Origin: Psychrobacter sp. BI730
GTDB taxonomy: Bacteria; Pseudomonadota; Gammaproteobacteria; Pseudomonadales; Moraxellaceae
DNA: 64,000 nucleotides
Reading direction: 5' to 3'
Assembly: GCF_013414195.1 (NCBI RefSeq)
Contig: NZ_JAATTV010000010.1
Coordinates: forward strand, 60,430-124,429
The position numbers were made by a program, and so were the translations under genes. The stretch's first letter is position 1, and the number at the start of each line of letters is the position of its first letter. Below the pieces are notes generated by a model. It was given only the letters and a program-made list of their open reading frames with translations. It had not been told where the DNA came from and ran no database searches. Shown piece by piece: positions 48,591 to 57,369 of the stretch.

Positions 48591-48632
48591 AGCTAGTTTG
48601 TTATTCATGCAGTAATTAATAACAAACTAGCT
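48591..48632. repeat. 15-bp perfect inverted repeat in a divergent promoter region
   Basis: AGCTAGTTTGTTATT (48591-48605) and AATAACAAACTAGCT (48618-48632) are exact inverse copies with a 12-base loop, followed on the plus strand by GTTTTATTT. It lies between divergent genes, where a terminator would not be expected. It may be an operator, a leader attenuator of corC, or a remnant. Confidence 0.6.
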
Positions 48633-48752
48633 GTTTTATTTGCTACTTTTATCCCCATCTAGGCTCTACTTGTTTTTTTATTGAGTATTGTTCATTTTTA
48701 TATTGAATACTATTCTGATTTTTATTAACTAAAGAGGTTAAATCACACCACC

Positions 48753-49652
48753 ATGTCTGACGACACTCCCAGCCCGAGTAGTTGGTCGATGCGCGGCTTA
48801 AAACGCTGGCTATCGACCGCCCCCGAAACCCGTGATGAATTGATTCGTCTGGTACAAGACTCGCGCCAGTTTTTAGAGCCTGATACTGTCGATATGCTAG
48901 AAGGCGTGCTAGATTTGCCTGCGACACAAGTCCGCGAAATCATGACGCCGCGTCCGCAAGTAATTGGTCTGCACGAGAGCACCAGTCTTGCTGAAGTGAT
49001 GGATATCATTCTTGAGACCACCCATTCGCGCTATCCTGTTTTTGACAGTCAAGACGATGATGCTGTCATCGGTATCTTATTGGCAAAAGACTTGATTCCA
49101 ATTTTGGTACATATGGTTCGCAACCAAGAAGACAAAATTGACAGTAAGCGTCTCAGAGACTTGGTGCGCCAGCCGTTATATATCAGTGAGACGGCTCGTT
49201 CTGATACCTTGCTACGCTCATTGCAGCGCACCCAAGTACATATGGCGATTGTCGTGGATGAGTTTGGTAACTTTGGTGGTGTGGTCACCATGGAAGATTT
49301 GCTGGAAGAGATCGTTGGGGATATCGTTGATGAGCATGATGACTTTGATGAAGACAGCGATATCAATAACATCGTCCCTGATCCAGAAAAACCAAATACG
49401 TGGCGTGTCCAAGCGTCTACGGTAATTGAAGACTGTAATGATGAGCTGGGTAGCCGTTTTGACGATACCGATGTCGATACGATGGGCGGTCTGGTCATGC
49501 AGGCACTTGGCTTCGTTGGTGATTTAGAAGGCGAGAGCGTCGTAATAGATGATTGGAAAATTACTATTACCGATGTAGAAGGGCGATTTATTCAAAATCT
49601 AGAGCTGACCAAAACCAATGCCGAGCAACAGATATTGATAGGCAGCCATTAG
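48753..49652 (+). CDS. corC: CorC-like CBS domain protein (HlyC/CorC family)
   Basis: A 299-residue cytosolic protein with two CBS domains (about 65-190) and a C-terminal CorC_HlyC/transporter-associated domain (about 205-290). It is linked in E. coli to magnesium and cobalt efflux and, more recently, to envelope lipid handling. Seen: VREIMTPRPQVIGL, SRYPVFDSQDDDAVIGILLAKDL, VDEFGNFGGVVTMEDLLEEIVGDI and TMGGLVMQALGFVG. It is followed by lnt, the conserved corC-lnt (ybeX-lnt) pairing, but a hairpin terminator sits between them. Confidence 0.92.
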   Translation: MSDDTPSPSSWSMRGLKRWLSTAPETRDELIRLVQDSRQFLEPDTVDMLEGVLDLPATQVREIMTPRPQVIGLHESTSLAEVMDIILETTHSRYPVFDSQDDDAVIGILLAKDLIPILVHMVRNQEDKIDSKRLRDLVRQPLYISETARSDTLLRSLQRTQVHMAIVVDEFGNFGGVVTMEDLLEEIVGDIVDEHDDFDEDSDINNIVPDPEKPNTWRVQASTVIEDCNDELGSRFDDTDVDTMGGLVMQALGFVGDLEGESVVIDDWKITITDVEGRFIQNLELTKTNAEQQILIGSH

Positions 49653-49723
49653 CTTTTCTATACGGTTATACCAAATGCCTAATTAGTACAATTTCAGGCA
49701 AGCTTATTTCTAGCAAAACTAAT

Positions 49724-49751
49724 AAAAACACGATGAAAAATCGTGTTTTTT
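49724..49751 (+). terminator. Terminator after corC
   Basis: AAAAACACGAT-GAAAA-ATCGTGTTTTTT is a perfect stem with a U-tract. lnt therefore probably has its own promoter in the following 190 bases. Confidence 0.85.
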
Positions 49752-49941
49752 GCTTTCTGCCCTTTGGTCTTTAGAATGAGGTTTTAGCTACGCAAATTTA
49801 CCCACTTGTAGGTTTTGACTGGTATCATGGGTGGGTTTTATTTGTGGCCCTGCATAAAGCATTATGCAGTCAGGTTTTGCATGAGTGTTATCTCATCGCT
49901 TAGCTGAGAAATTTTAGAAAATATGGTTTTGGATAACTGCT

Positions 49942-51516
49942 ATGCGTCTGTCTACTGTTGATTTGCAAAAACGTCTGAACCCCGATAAACCAAAAGGTTT
50001 ACATATGGGGTTGACGGTACTAATAGCTTGGCTGGCAGGGGCAGCTTTTATACTCGCGCTCGCGCCTTATGGTGTTTGGCCAGTTGCCTTAGTATCACCT
50101 GCCGTCTTATATGCGTTATTGGTACCAGCGATGACAGGTCGCCGCGCCTTTCTAATTGGTCAAGCGTACGGTACAGGGCTGTGGTGTGTTGGCGCGTTTT
50201 GGCTATATACCTCGATACACGTTTATGGCGATACACCCGCATGGCTGGCACTGATTATGATTGCGCTCATGGGTCTAGGCATGGGCTTGTTCCATGGCTT
50301 TTTGGCGCTCATCTTTAATCGTGTGGTCGGCAAGCAGCCGTTATCTTTTGCTGCCTTATGGATACTCCAAGAGTGGATGAAAACTTGGTTGTTTACTGGT
50401 TTTCCTTGGCTATTCGTCGGTTACGCGTTTACTGAACAGTATTGGCTGTCTTCGCTAGCACCTGTGGCTGGCGTCTTTGCGATTTCTTTCGTAGCGGTAT
50501 TATTGGCTGCCAGTATTGTTGAACTATTGCGTCGTCGCGGTGGCTATATGATTCCATCCATAGCATTGCTAGTCATTAGTAGCGCGCTATGGTTGATCAA
50601 TCCGCAATGGACCAAACCAAAAGGAACCCCTGATCTATCGGTATCTTTGATTCAGGGTAATATCCCGCAAGACCTAAAATGGCTCACTGAGTATCAGATT
50701 GAGACGCTAAAAATCTATGCAACGTTGACTCGTGATGAGTGGGGACGTGACATCGTGCTGTGGCCTGAATCGTCGATTCCTATGTTTCAGACAGAAGCTG
50801 TTGGTTTTATCAGTGAAATGGTCGCGATGGCCAAAGAGACTGACACGACATGGGTGACAGGTATTCCTTATAAGGATGAAGCGGCGTTTGATGCCAGTAC
50901 AGATAAATATCCGCCATTCTACAATAGCGTGGTAGCGCTAGGGGCACAAGCAGAAGGGCTGTATAAAAAGCAACGTCTGGTGCCATTTGGAGAATATATT
51001 CCATTCCAAGGCGTACTCGATATTCTACCTAATCTAGCAGGTAGCCAAGACATTATGAGTTATAGTCGCGGCAGTGATCAGCAGTCGCCGCTGCGTGTTC
51101 GAGGGCATAATTTAGGTGCAGCCATCTGCTATGAAGTGGCTTATCCAGATACCACACGCAAAAATGCCATTGGCACGGACTTTTTATTAACCATCTCAAA
51201 CGATGCTTGGTTTGGTACGTCAGCAGGCCCACTACAGCATCTACAGATGGTACAAATGCGCGCGTTAGAGAACGGTCGCTGGTTTATGCGTGCGACCAAT
51301 ACAGGTGTGACAGCTATCATTGATCACAAAGGTCGTATCGTAGAGCGTGCACCGCAGTTTGAACGTACTGTATTGCGCGGTGACATTCAGGCGCGAGTTG
51401 GCAATACGCCATTCATGCGCTTTGGTCAATATCCTATTTTGTTTATCATGGCACTGTTGCTGATACTTAGCTATTTGGGTAAACGTACTAAGTCTCCAGT
51501 ACGTTTGGTTAAGTAG
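49942..51516 (+). CDS. lnt: Apolipoprotein N-acyltransferase
   Basis: Inner-membrane enzyme that N-acylates the lipidated cysteine, the final step of lipoprotein maturation after Lgt. The 524-residue protein has about eight membrane segments and a periplasmic nitrilase-like domain (about 235-490). The catalytic triad is visible: E276 in LWPESSIPM, K343 in KQRLVPFGEYIPF and C396 in AAICYEVAYPD. QGNIPQDLKW opens the nitrilase domain. Length fits the family (about 510). Confidence 0.97.
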   Translation: MRLSTVDLQKRLNPDKPKGLHMGLTVLIAWLAGAAFILALAPYGVWPVALVSPAVLYALLVPAMTGRRAFLIGQAYGTGLWCVGAFWLYTSIHVYGDTPAWLALIMIALMGLGMGLFHGFLALIFNRVVGKQPLSFAALWILQEWMKTWLFTGFPWLFVGYAFTEQYWLSSLAPVAGVFAISFVAVLLAASIVELLRRRGGYMIPSIALLVISSALWLINPQWTKPKGTPDLSVSLIQGNIPQDLKWLTEYQIETLKIYATLTRDEWGRDIVLWPESSIPMFQTEAVGFISEMVAMAKETDTTWVTGIPYKDEAAFDASTDKYPPFYNSVVALGAQAEGLYKKQRLVPFGEYIPFQGVLDILPNLAGSQDIMSYSRGSDQQSPLRVRGHNLGAAICYEVAYPDTTRKNAIGTDFLLTISNDAWFGTSAGPLQHLQMVQMRALENGRWFMRATNTGVTAIIDHKGRIVERAPQFERTVLRGDIQARVGNTPFMRFGQYPILFIMALLLILSYLGKRTKSPVRLVK

Positions 51517-51614
51517 TATTATTAAGTAAGATGTGTCGATAGCGAATAATAGATAACTGATTAAGTGGTTAGCTGTCACAAGTGCCAAAAACAGATGTTA
51601 AAATTGTGGATAAT

Positions 51615-51640
51615 AAACCCTTTAAATACTTAAGGGTTTT
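51615..51640 (+). terminator. Weak terminator after lnt
   Basis: AAACCCTT and AAGGGTTTT form an 8-bp stem; its T-run overlaps the -35 box of the next promoter. Confidence 0.5.
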
Positions 51641-51668
51641 CACAAATCAGTATAAATTGCGATATAAT
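51639..51668 (+). promoter_or_regulatory. Promoter of the acidic membrane protein gene
   Basis: TTCACA (51639-51644) and TATAAT (51663-51668) are 18 bases apart. The start near 51675 leaves about 34 bases before the ATG, with AAGGTGGATAAGGT as ribosome-binding region. Confidence 0.6.
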
Positions 51669-51708
51669 AGGTCAATATTTCAAATATTTTGTGCAAGGTG
51701 GATAAGGT

Positions 51709-52158
51709 ATGTCAGAAGGTATCGTCAATAACAATCCAAAAAAAGAGCTGTTATTCGCTTTAGGTGGCATTGCCATGTTCCTAGGTATTGTCTTACTTAT
51801 TGGTGTTTCTGCATTTTTGCGTCCAGCAGGCGAGCATATCACTGCTGAGACGACTGAAGCATCAGCTGCGGCAGATGAAGCAGAAGCCACTGCTACTGAA
51901 GAAGAAGCGGCTCCAACCGATGCAGAAGCTGCAACAACAGCAGAAGCGTCAGATGCTACAGCGCCTGATACTGCAGCAGATGCAACCGTAACACCAGCGG
52001 CAGATGCAGATAGTGCAGTCGTTACTGCGGAAGCAGGTACAGCGACTGCCTCTGGCACTGTAAACCAAGCCGCTGTTGCTGATGCTGATTTGACAGCTGA
52101 GCAAGCGGATGGTGACTTAGAGGCTGGTGAAGCTACTGAAGAGACCGCAGCACAGTAA
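51709..52158 (+). CDS. Single-pass membrane protein with acidic Ala/Glu/Thr-rich tail
   Basis: A 149-residue protein of unknown function. Residues 1-13 are polar (MSEGIVNNNPKKE). A single membrane helix covers about 14-36 (LLFALGGIAMFLGIVLLIGVSAFL). The remaining 110 residues are a low-complexity Ala/Glu/Thr/Asp tail (EATATEEEAAPTDAEAATT), strongly acidic. Positive residues before the helix suggest the tail is outside the cytoplasm. It has a good promoter and strong terminator of its own, so it is a single, probably well-expressed gene. No family is recognised. It parallels the acidic lipoprotein at 25583 in composition only. Confidence 0.7.
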   Translation: MSEGIVNNNPKKELLFALGGIAMFLGIVLLIGVSAFLRPAGEHITAETTEASAAADEAEATATEEEAAPTDAEAATTAEASDATAPDTAADATVTPAADADSAVVTAEAGTATASGTVNQAAVADADLTAEQADGDLEAGEATEETAAQ

Positions 52159-52282
52159 GCTGTAGTATGACTATGTAACTGATCTAAAATAGTGCTGCTT
52201 GATTGTTAAATGAGCTGCATTATGAAGTCTCTATCAACAGTGCTATAAGCATAATGATACAGTTCTAAATAGTCATAAAAAG

Positions 52283-52318
52283 AGCCCGTTCTCAACCATT
52301 GAGAGCGGGCTTTTTTTT
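52283..52318 (+). terminator. Terminator after the acidic membrane protein gene
   Basis: GCCCGTTCTCAA pairs with TTGAGAGCGGGC (one wobble), followed by TTTTTTTT. The remainder of the 300-base spacer to the peptide transporter shows nothing else. Confidence 0.9.
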
Positions 52319-52458
52319 ATGAGTATTTGTGTAATTTTTGACCAACTTTTTCTTTACTTGATTATAACCAAGTGAAACAATGTTCCGCCTATATGACCGT
52401 CTATCTGGATAATCAGGGGTTTGGTCATTACAAATATGATCTTTAAAGGAATAAAGTT

Positions 52459-54027
52459 ATGGGCACAGAAACAAAATCGGGGGCTAGTGCAGCAGAGCTA
52501 GAAGCACTAGACAATGGCTTTATGGGACATCCTGCGCCCTTACGCTCATTGTTTTTTACCGAAATGTGGGAGCGATTCTCCTATTATAGTATTCGTCCAC
52601 TATTAGTTTTATTTATGGTGGCAACAGTGAGCGGTGGCGGTTTTGGCTTCGATGAAGTCACTGCCTCTGCTATTTATGGTATTTTTGCGGGTTCGTTATA
52701 CTTAGCAGCAGTACCAGGTGGTTGGCTGGCAGATAACTGGCTAGGTCAAGAGCGGGCGTTATGGTGGGGTAGTATTATTATTGCCCTTGGTCACTTGTGT
52801 ATCGCGCTTTCAGCGATGTTTGGCATGACGCTGTTCTTTGTTGGTTTAATCTGTATTGTCTTGGGCTCAGGGTTATTTAAGACCTGTATCTCAGTGATGG
52901 TTGGCGCCTTATACCCCAAAGGCGACTCTCGCCGTGATGGCGGTTTTACCTTGTTTTATATGGGCATTAACATCGGTGCGTTATTAGCAGCACTTATCGT
53001 TGGCGTATTCAAAGAAAAAGGCATGTGGCATGTCGGCTTTGGCGTTGGTGGTTTGGGTATGCTGGTCTCATTACTGATTTATCGTTTTGTCGCGCAAAAG
53101 AACTTAACGCGTTATGCACGCGCCAAAGGTATTTCTGCTGAGTGGGAAAAATCTAACGACCATTACAAAAACATCGGTCGCTGGGTTGGTGGTTTCGTTG
53201 CGTTGCTAGTAGCCGCAGTGCTACTAGTGTCTACTGGCATGATATCGTTTAATCCTGAGATGGTTGCAGAGTATATGACGTACATCATTGCTGCGGTGGT
53301 TATCTTATATTTCGCTATTATGTTTATCTCACCGCGATTGGATAAGACGGACAAACTACGCTTATTAATTTGTTTTGTCTTAATCATTGGTTCGACGCTG
53401 TTTTGGTCAAGCTTTGAGCAGCAGCCAACGTCTTTTAACTTATTTGCTGATCGTTATACCGATCTGAATGTTTTAGGATTTGAAATACCAAGTATCTGGT
53501 TCCAGTCATTGAACCCGCTATTTATTTTAATATTGGCACCTATCGTTAGTATTATCTGGGTCAAGCTTGGTAACCGAGGTCTTGAGCCTAGCAGTATGGC
53601 TAAGTTTGCACTCGGTATGCTACTGGCAGCCGCAGGTTTCGCCTTGATGATTTTTGCTTCAAAAAGCATTTTAGCGCCTGGTGCTGGCTTGGCATCGCCG
53701 CTATGGTTGGTAGGTAGTTTATTATTATTGACGCTAGGTGAGTTAGCATTAAGCCCAGTTGGGTTATCTGCCATGACTAAGCTGGCGCCAGAGGGTATGC
53801 AAGGCCAAATGATGGGGCTGTTTTTTGCTTCTATCGCTATGGGTAACTTGGTTGCTGCTTTCTTTGGTGGGCATGTATCTGCTGATAAAATCGAAGGCTT
53901 ACCAGGTCTATTTACTACCATGACCATCTTCTTGGTAGTTACCGCTGTACTACTATTGATACTAGCAAAACCTATTAATAAGATGCTTAAAGAAAGCGAG
54001 CATGAGAAACAATTGGCCAAGCAATAA
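52459..54027 (+). CDS. POT family proton-coupled peptide transporter
   Basis: Major facilitator superfamily importer of di- and tripeptides driven by protons. The 522-residue protein has about 12-14 membrane segments. The POT signatures are present: FFTEMWERFSYYSIRPLL near 31-48 (E-x-x-E-R-F-x-Y-Y) and GSGLFKTCISVMVGALYP followed by DGGFTLFYMGINIGA. LGELALSPVGLSAMTKLAP is in the C-terminal half. Orthology to DtpA or DtpB cannot be settled. AAAGGAATAAAGTT supports the ATG. Aminopeptidase P follows downstream, so peptide uptake and hydrolysis sit together. Confidence 0.93.
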   Translation: MGTETKSGASAAELEALDNGFMGHPAPLRSLFFTEMWERFSYYSIRPLLVLFMVATVSGGGFGFDEVTASAIYGIFAGSLYLAAVPGGWLADNWLGQERALWWGSIIIALGHLCIALSAMFGMTLFFVGLICIVLGSGLFKTCISVMVGALYPKGDSRRDGGFTLFYMGINIGALLAALIVGVFKEKGMWHVGFGVGGLGMLVSLLIYRFVAQKNLTRYARAKGISAEWEKSNDHYKNIGRWVGGFVALLVAAVLLVSTGMISFNPEMVAEYMTYIIAAVVILYFAIMFISPRLDKTDKLRLLICFVLIIGSTLFWSSFEQQPTSFNLFADRYTDLNVLGFEIPSIWFQSLNPLFILILAPIVSIIWVKLGNRGLEPSSMAKFALGMLLAAAGFALMIFASKSILAPGAGLASPLWLVGSLLLLTLGELALSPVGLSAMTKLAPEGMQGQMMGLFFASIAMGNLVAAFFGGHVSADKIEGLPGLFTTMTIFLVVTAVLLLILAKPINKMLKESEHEKQLAKQ

Positions 54028-54434
54028 GATAATCTGATGTACATTTGTGATTAACAACAGCACAAGTGACACATGATGAGACGTGTTACCATTACTGGTA
54101 GCACGTTTTATTGTTTTAGTTGGTGGGATATTTAGCACAAGCTATTGAAAGCTTATTATCCGCCCAAACATCTAATGATAGGGCACTGTGAACCCCAGTG
54201 ACGCAATATTAATTTCAATTTTCTACTCTCAATAAGCGGATGCAGTTATCAACGAAAACACAGTTAGATAGCTAAATAAGTAGACTGTTTGCTTGAATAA
54301 TTGCTATCGATAATAAATGTCTTATTAAAACTAAAGCGGTATCAAGAACTCAAACAAGATGACTATTAGAACAAGACGATTGTAAATAATCGCTCCATCA
54401 TCATATTTTTATAATTTCTATAAGGACACATTCA
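54028..54434. other. Spacer between the peptide transporter and aminopeptidase P genes
   Basis: A 407-base spacer. It begins with the transporter terminator (54081-54109). The remaining 325 AT-rich bases must carry the promoter of the peptidase gene but show no clear element or repeat. Confidence 0.45.
54081..54109 (+). terminator. Terminator of the peptide transporter gene
   Basis: ACGTGTTACCA pairs with TGGTAGCACGT (one wobble) around TTAC, then TTTTATT. Confidence 0.7.
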
Positions 54435-56252
54435 ATGAATAAACAAGCCATTCACGAACGTATTGCTAATTTACGCAGCACCTTAGCCGCGCAAGATCTC
54501 ACCGCAATTATCGTACCCTCTGCTGATCCCCATTTATCTGAATACCTACCAGAGTACTGGCAAGCACGCTTATGGTTGTCAGGGTTTACCGGTTCTGTCG
54601 GCACGCTGGTTGTGACTGCTGACTTTGCAGGTCTATGGACGGATAGCCGTTATTGGGTACATGCTGCTGACCAGCTAGAAGGCACAGGTATTACTTTAGA
54701 AAAGCTTGAGCCGGGTCAGCCAAATCATATCGATTGGCTAGCCGAGCATTTGCAAGAAGGGGATAGCGTAGCAGTGGACGGTAATGTGTTATCTATCGCT
54801 GAGCAAGATCGCCTGTTAAATGCTTTTGATGCCAATGATATTACTTTGATCACTGAGCGTGATGTGCTGACAGAGATTTGGACAGATCGTCCAGCACTAC
54901 CAGCGGCCAAATTATATGCTCATGATGAGCAGTTCCTTGCTCAGTCTGCCACCTCAAAACTTGCTGCAGTGCGCGAAGGCATGGCAGAAGCAGGTGCAAC
55001 CCATCATTTACTCTCAAGTCTAGACGATATCGCTTGGTTGACGAACTTGCGCGGCGCTGATGTTGATTATAATCCGGTATTCTTGTCGCACATGTTGATT
55101 GATGCCGACAAAGCAACGTTGTTTGTTGATACTGATAAAGTAAGCGAAGATATTGCACAGAGTCTAAAAGACAGCGGTATCACATTGGCTGACTATTCTG
55201 CTGTGCAAGAGGCATTAAGTGCATTAACGCCAGACGATTTACTACTGTTAGATCCGAGCAAAGTTGCAGTAGGCACGCTCTCAAAAATGGCAGATGATGT
55301 TGGTTTTATTGAGCAAATGGCGCCTAGTACATTACTCAAATCTGTAAAATCTGATGCAGATATCGATCATGTGCGTGAAGCGATGCGTCAAGATGGTGCT
55401 GCTTTGGCTGAGTTTTTTGCCACATTTGAGCAGCGTCTAGCAAACGGCGAGCGTTTAAGTGAGCTAGATGTTGATAGCATGCTGATAGACGTGCGCAGTC
55501 GTCAGCCGCATTATGTCTCGCCAAGCTTCCCAACCATCGCAGGCTTTAATGAAAATGGCGCGTTGCCACATTACCGCGCTACACCAGAAAAATTCAGCTA
55601 CCTTGATGTGGCCGAGGGTGAAGGCGGATTGCTACTGATTGACTCAGGCGCACAATATCAAAATGGTACGACTGATATCACCCGCGTAGTCGGTATTGGA
55701 CAAGTCACTGCTGAGCATAAACGTGACTTTACGATTGTGTTAAAAGCCCACATTGCGCTAGCTCGCGCTCATTTCCCTGATAGTATCGCTTCACCGTTGA
55801 TCGATGCCATTTGCCGTGCGCCGTTGTGGCAAGCACAGATGGACTATGGTCATGGTACAGGTCATGGCGTTGGTTATTTCTTAAACGTACATGAAGGCCC
55901 ACAGGTCATCGCTTATAGTGCCAGCACGCCAAAAGAGCGTGCGATGAAAGTCGGTATGATTTCTAGTAATGAGCCAGGTCTATATCGCGAAGGTAAATGG
56001 GGTATCCGTATCGAGAACTTGGTAGTGAATACGCCAGTTGCTAAGCCTACTGAAACAGAGTTTGGTGATTTCTTAAACTTTGAGACCATCACTTACTGTC
56101 CAATCGATACGCGTCTGATTGAGCCATCGTTGTTGGATCAAACCGAGATAGATTGGCTAAATAACTATCATAGCCAAGTCTTCGCAGAGCTAAAAGATCG
56201 TGTTGAAGGTGCAGCGCTTAAATGGTTGACTGAACGTACCAAAGCCATTTAA
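54435..56252 (+). CDS. Aminopeptidase P family protein (Xaa-Pro aminopeptidase)
   Basis: A 605-residue M24 metallopeptidase removing N-terminal residues before proline. It is the long, three-domain form resembling eukaryotic XPNPEP1 rather than the 440-residue E. coli PepP. Two creatinase-like N-terminal domains (about 1-310) include SADPHLSEYLPEYWQARLWLSGFTGS and DDIAWLTNLRG. The catalytic domain shows LLLIDSGAQYQNGTTDITR (two Asp ligands), YGHGTGHGVGYFLNVHEGP (His ligand), SSNEPGLYREGKWGIRIEN (Glu ligands) and the C-terminal LNFETITYCPID. It lies downstream of the peptide transporter. Confidence 0.94.
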   Translation: MNKQAIHERIANLRSTLAAQDLTAIIVPSADPHLSEYLPEYWQARLWLSGFTGSVGTLVVTADFAGLWTDSRYWVHAADQLEGTGITLEKLEPGQPNHIDWLAEHLQEGDSVAVDGNVLSIAEQDRLLNAFDANDITLITERDVLTEIWTDRPALPAAKLYAHDEQFLAQSATSKLAAVREGMAEAGATHHLLSSLDDIAWLTNLRGADVDYNPVFLSHMLIDADKATLFVDTDKVSEDIAQSLKDSGITLADYSAVQEALSALTPDDLLLLDPSKVAVGTLSKMADDVGFIEQMAPSTLLKSVKSDADIDHVREAMRQDGAALAEFFATFEQRLANGERLSELDVDSMLIDVRSRQPHYVSPSFPTIAGFNENGALPHYRATPEKFSYLDVAEGEGGLLLIDSGAQYQNGTTDITRVVGIGQVTAEHKRDFTIVLKAHIALARAHFPDSIASPLIDAICRAPLWQAQMDYGHGTGHGVGYFLNVHEGPQVIAYSASTPKERAMKVGMISSNEPGLYREGKWGIRIENLVVNTPVAKPTETEFGDFLNFETITYCPIDTRLIEPSLLDQTEIDWLNNYHSQVFAELKDRVEGAALKWLTERTKAI

Positions 56253-56283
56253 TACCAAGCTCAAAAAATTAAACAAAAGCACT

Positions 56284-56317
56284 AAAAAGCCCCGTAAATA
56301 ATTTACGGGGCTTTTTA
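56284..56317. terminator. Terminator after the aminopeptidase P gene
   Basis: AAAAAGCCCCGTAAAT-AATTTACGGGGCTTTTT is a long perfect stem with A and T flanks. It can also stop the convergent gene at 56391. Confidence 0.9.
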
Positions 56318-56390
56318 GTGTTCGTTATTTAGTACTTACTACTGAGCGACTGTTGCTAACTGTAAATTTAACACTGAAAAAGGTGCACTG

Positions 56391-57239
56391 TTAGTGAATA
56401 CTTTTCTTAGCAGCTTCATTATTAGTAGTTGAGTCGTTTTGTTCGCTAAAGTGTTGAGTGACCTCAGCACGTAGCCAAGACTTTAGGTTTTCAGACATTA
56501 GCATCATTTGCTCACTTAGATAGTCATCGACCTGTGTTTCTAGCTCGCGGATTAGCTGTTGGTGTGTTGCATCTAGCGTCGCGTCTTTTAGTGCTAAATT
56601 AATCGCTGCACTGGCTTTATTATTAATATCTTTAATGTGGTTATCACTAAGCGCATGTGCCTGTTCGCTAATGGTTTTGCTGTCAGCACTTTTATTATCG
56701 CTAGCATTGCCTTCAGCATTTACGACTTCTGATATCGCTTTTTCAGTCTTTGCGCTAGAATTATCAGTAACAAAATCGTCAGTAACAGCACTATCTGTCA
56801 CGACTTTATCAGCGTTTACTTTAGCTACGTTGTTATTAGTAGCCAGTTCTTTGTCGTCGTCTTTCTCTAACGCTGTTTGCTTATTTTTTTCTTGTTCTTT
56901 TCGAGTTGCTTCTGCCTTACGTGTGGTTTCTTCTGCTTCTTTTTTCTTCTGCTCGTCTTCTAGCTTTTGTTTTGCAGCTGCTGCGTCTTCTTGCTCTTGT
57001 TTTTCCGTAATTGCTTTCGCAATGGCTTGCTCTGCATTGTAGTTATCATATAGCTCGTCTACATGCGCATCTAAATCATGGGTATTAAAAGTGAAGTCTT
57101 CAAATGAGGTGTCAGATTGCAGCAGAGTAGTGATGTCTTTTAGTTCTTGAGTAATTGCTGCACGTACTGGCTCAGGTGCACACGTCCAGCGTTGATAAAA
57201 CTGATGGGAAAATGAGTAGCTTGACATGGTATCTTCCAT
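56391..57239 (-). CDS. Charged coiled-coil protein of unknown function
   Basis: A 282-residue protein I do not recognise. The first 85 residues look folded (FSHQFYQRWTCAPEPVRAAITQELKDI). A long Lys/Glu/Gln-rich coiled coil follows (about 88-130, KQKLEDEQKKKEAEETTRKA). Then come Ser/Thr/Asp/Asn-rich low-complexity sequence (about 130-215) and a second helical region (LIRELETQVDDYLSEQMMLMSENLKSWLRAEV). There is no signal peptide or membrane segment. A start at M5 (57227), with GGAAG five bases upstream, is equally possible. It follows fabF on the same strand by about 130 bases and may belong to an anmK-fabF transcript. Confidence 0.7.
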   Translation of the reverse strand: MEDTMSSYSFSHQFYQRWTCAPEPVRAAITQELKDITTLLQSDTSFEDFTFNTHDLDAHVDELYDNYNAEQAIAKAITEKQEQEDAAAAKQKLEDEQKKKEAEETTRKAEATRKEQEKNKQTALEKDDDKELATNNNVAKVNADKVVTDSAVTDDFVTDNSSAKTEKAISEVVNAEGNASDNKSADSKTISEQAHALSDNHIKDINNKASAAINLALKDATLDATHQQLIRELETQVDDYLSEQMMLMSENLKSWLRAEVTQHFSEQNDSTTNNEAAKKSIH

Positions 57240-57369
57240 AAATGTTCCAAAAATTACCCCTTATCATACGCAAGTACGATAAGGGGCTGCAAGTGGACAA
57301 ACGTAGCAAATCTGACACCAACGTTACAACGCATTCATTACCATGCGCTGCGATGTGGATGGGCGGCTG

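Noticed and set aside
51672..52058. 128-codon minus-strand frame of Ala/Ser/Val
   Set aside because: Reverse reading of the Ala/Glu repeat region at 51709; a composition artefact.
53454..54044. 196-codon minus-strand frame
   Set aside because: Antisense to the POT transporter gene; a by-product of its codon pattern.
56635..57042. 135-codon plus-strand frame rich in Ser/Leu/Cys
   Set aside because: Antisense shadow of the Lys/Glu-rich coiled coil at 56391-57239.
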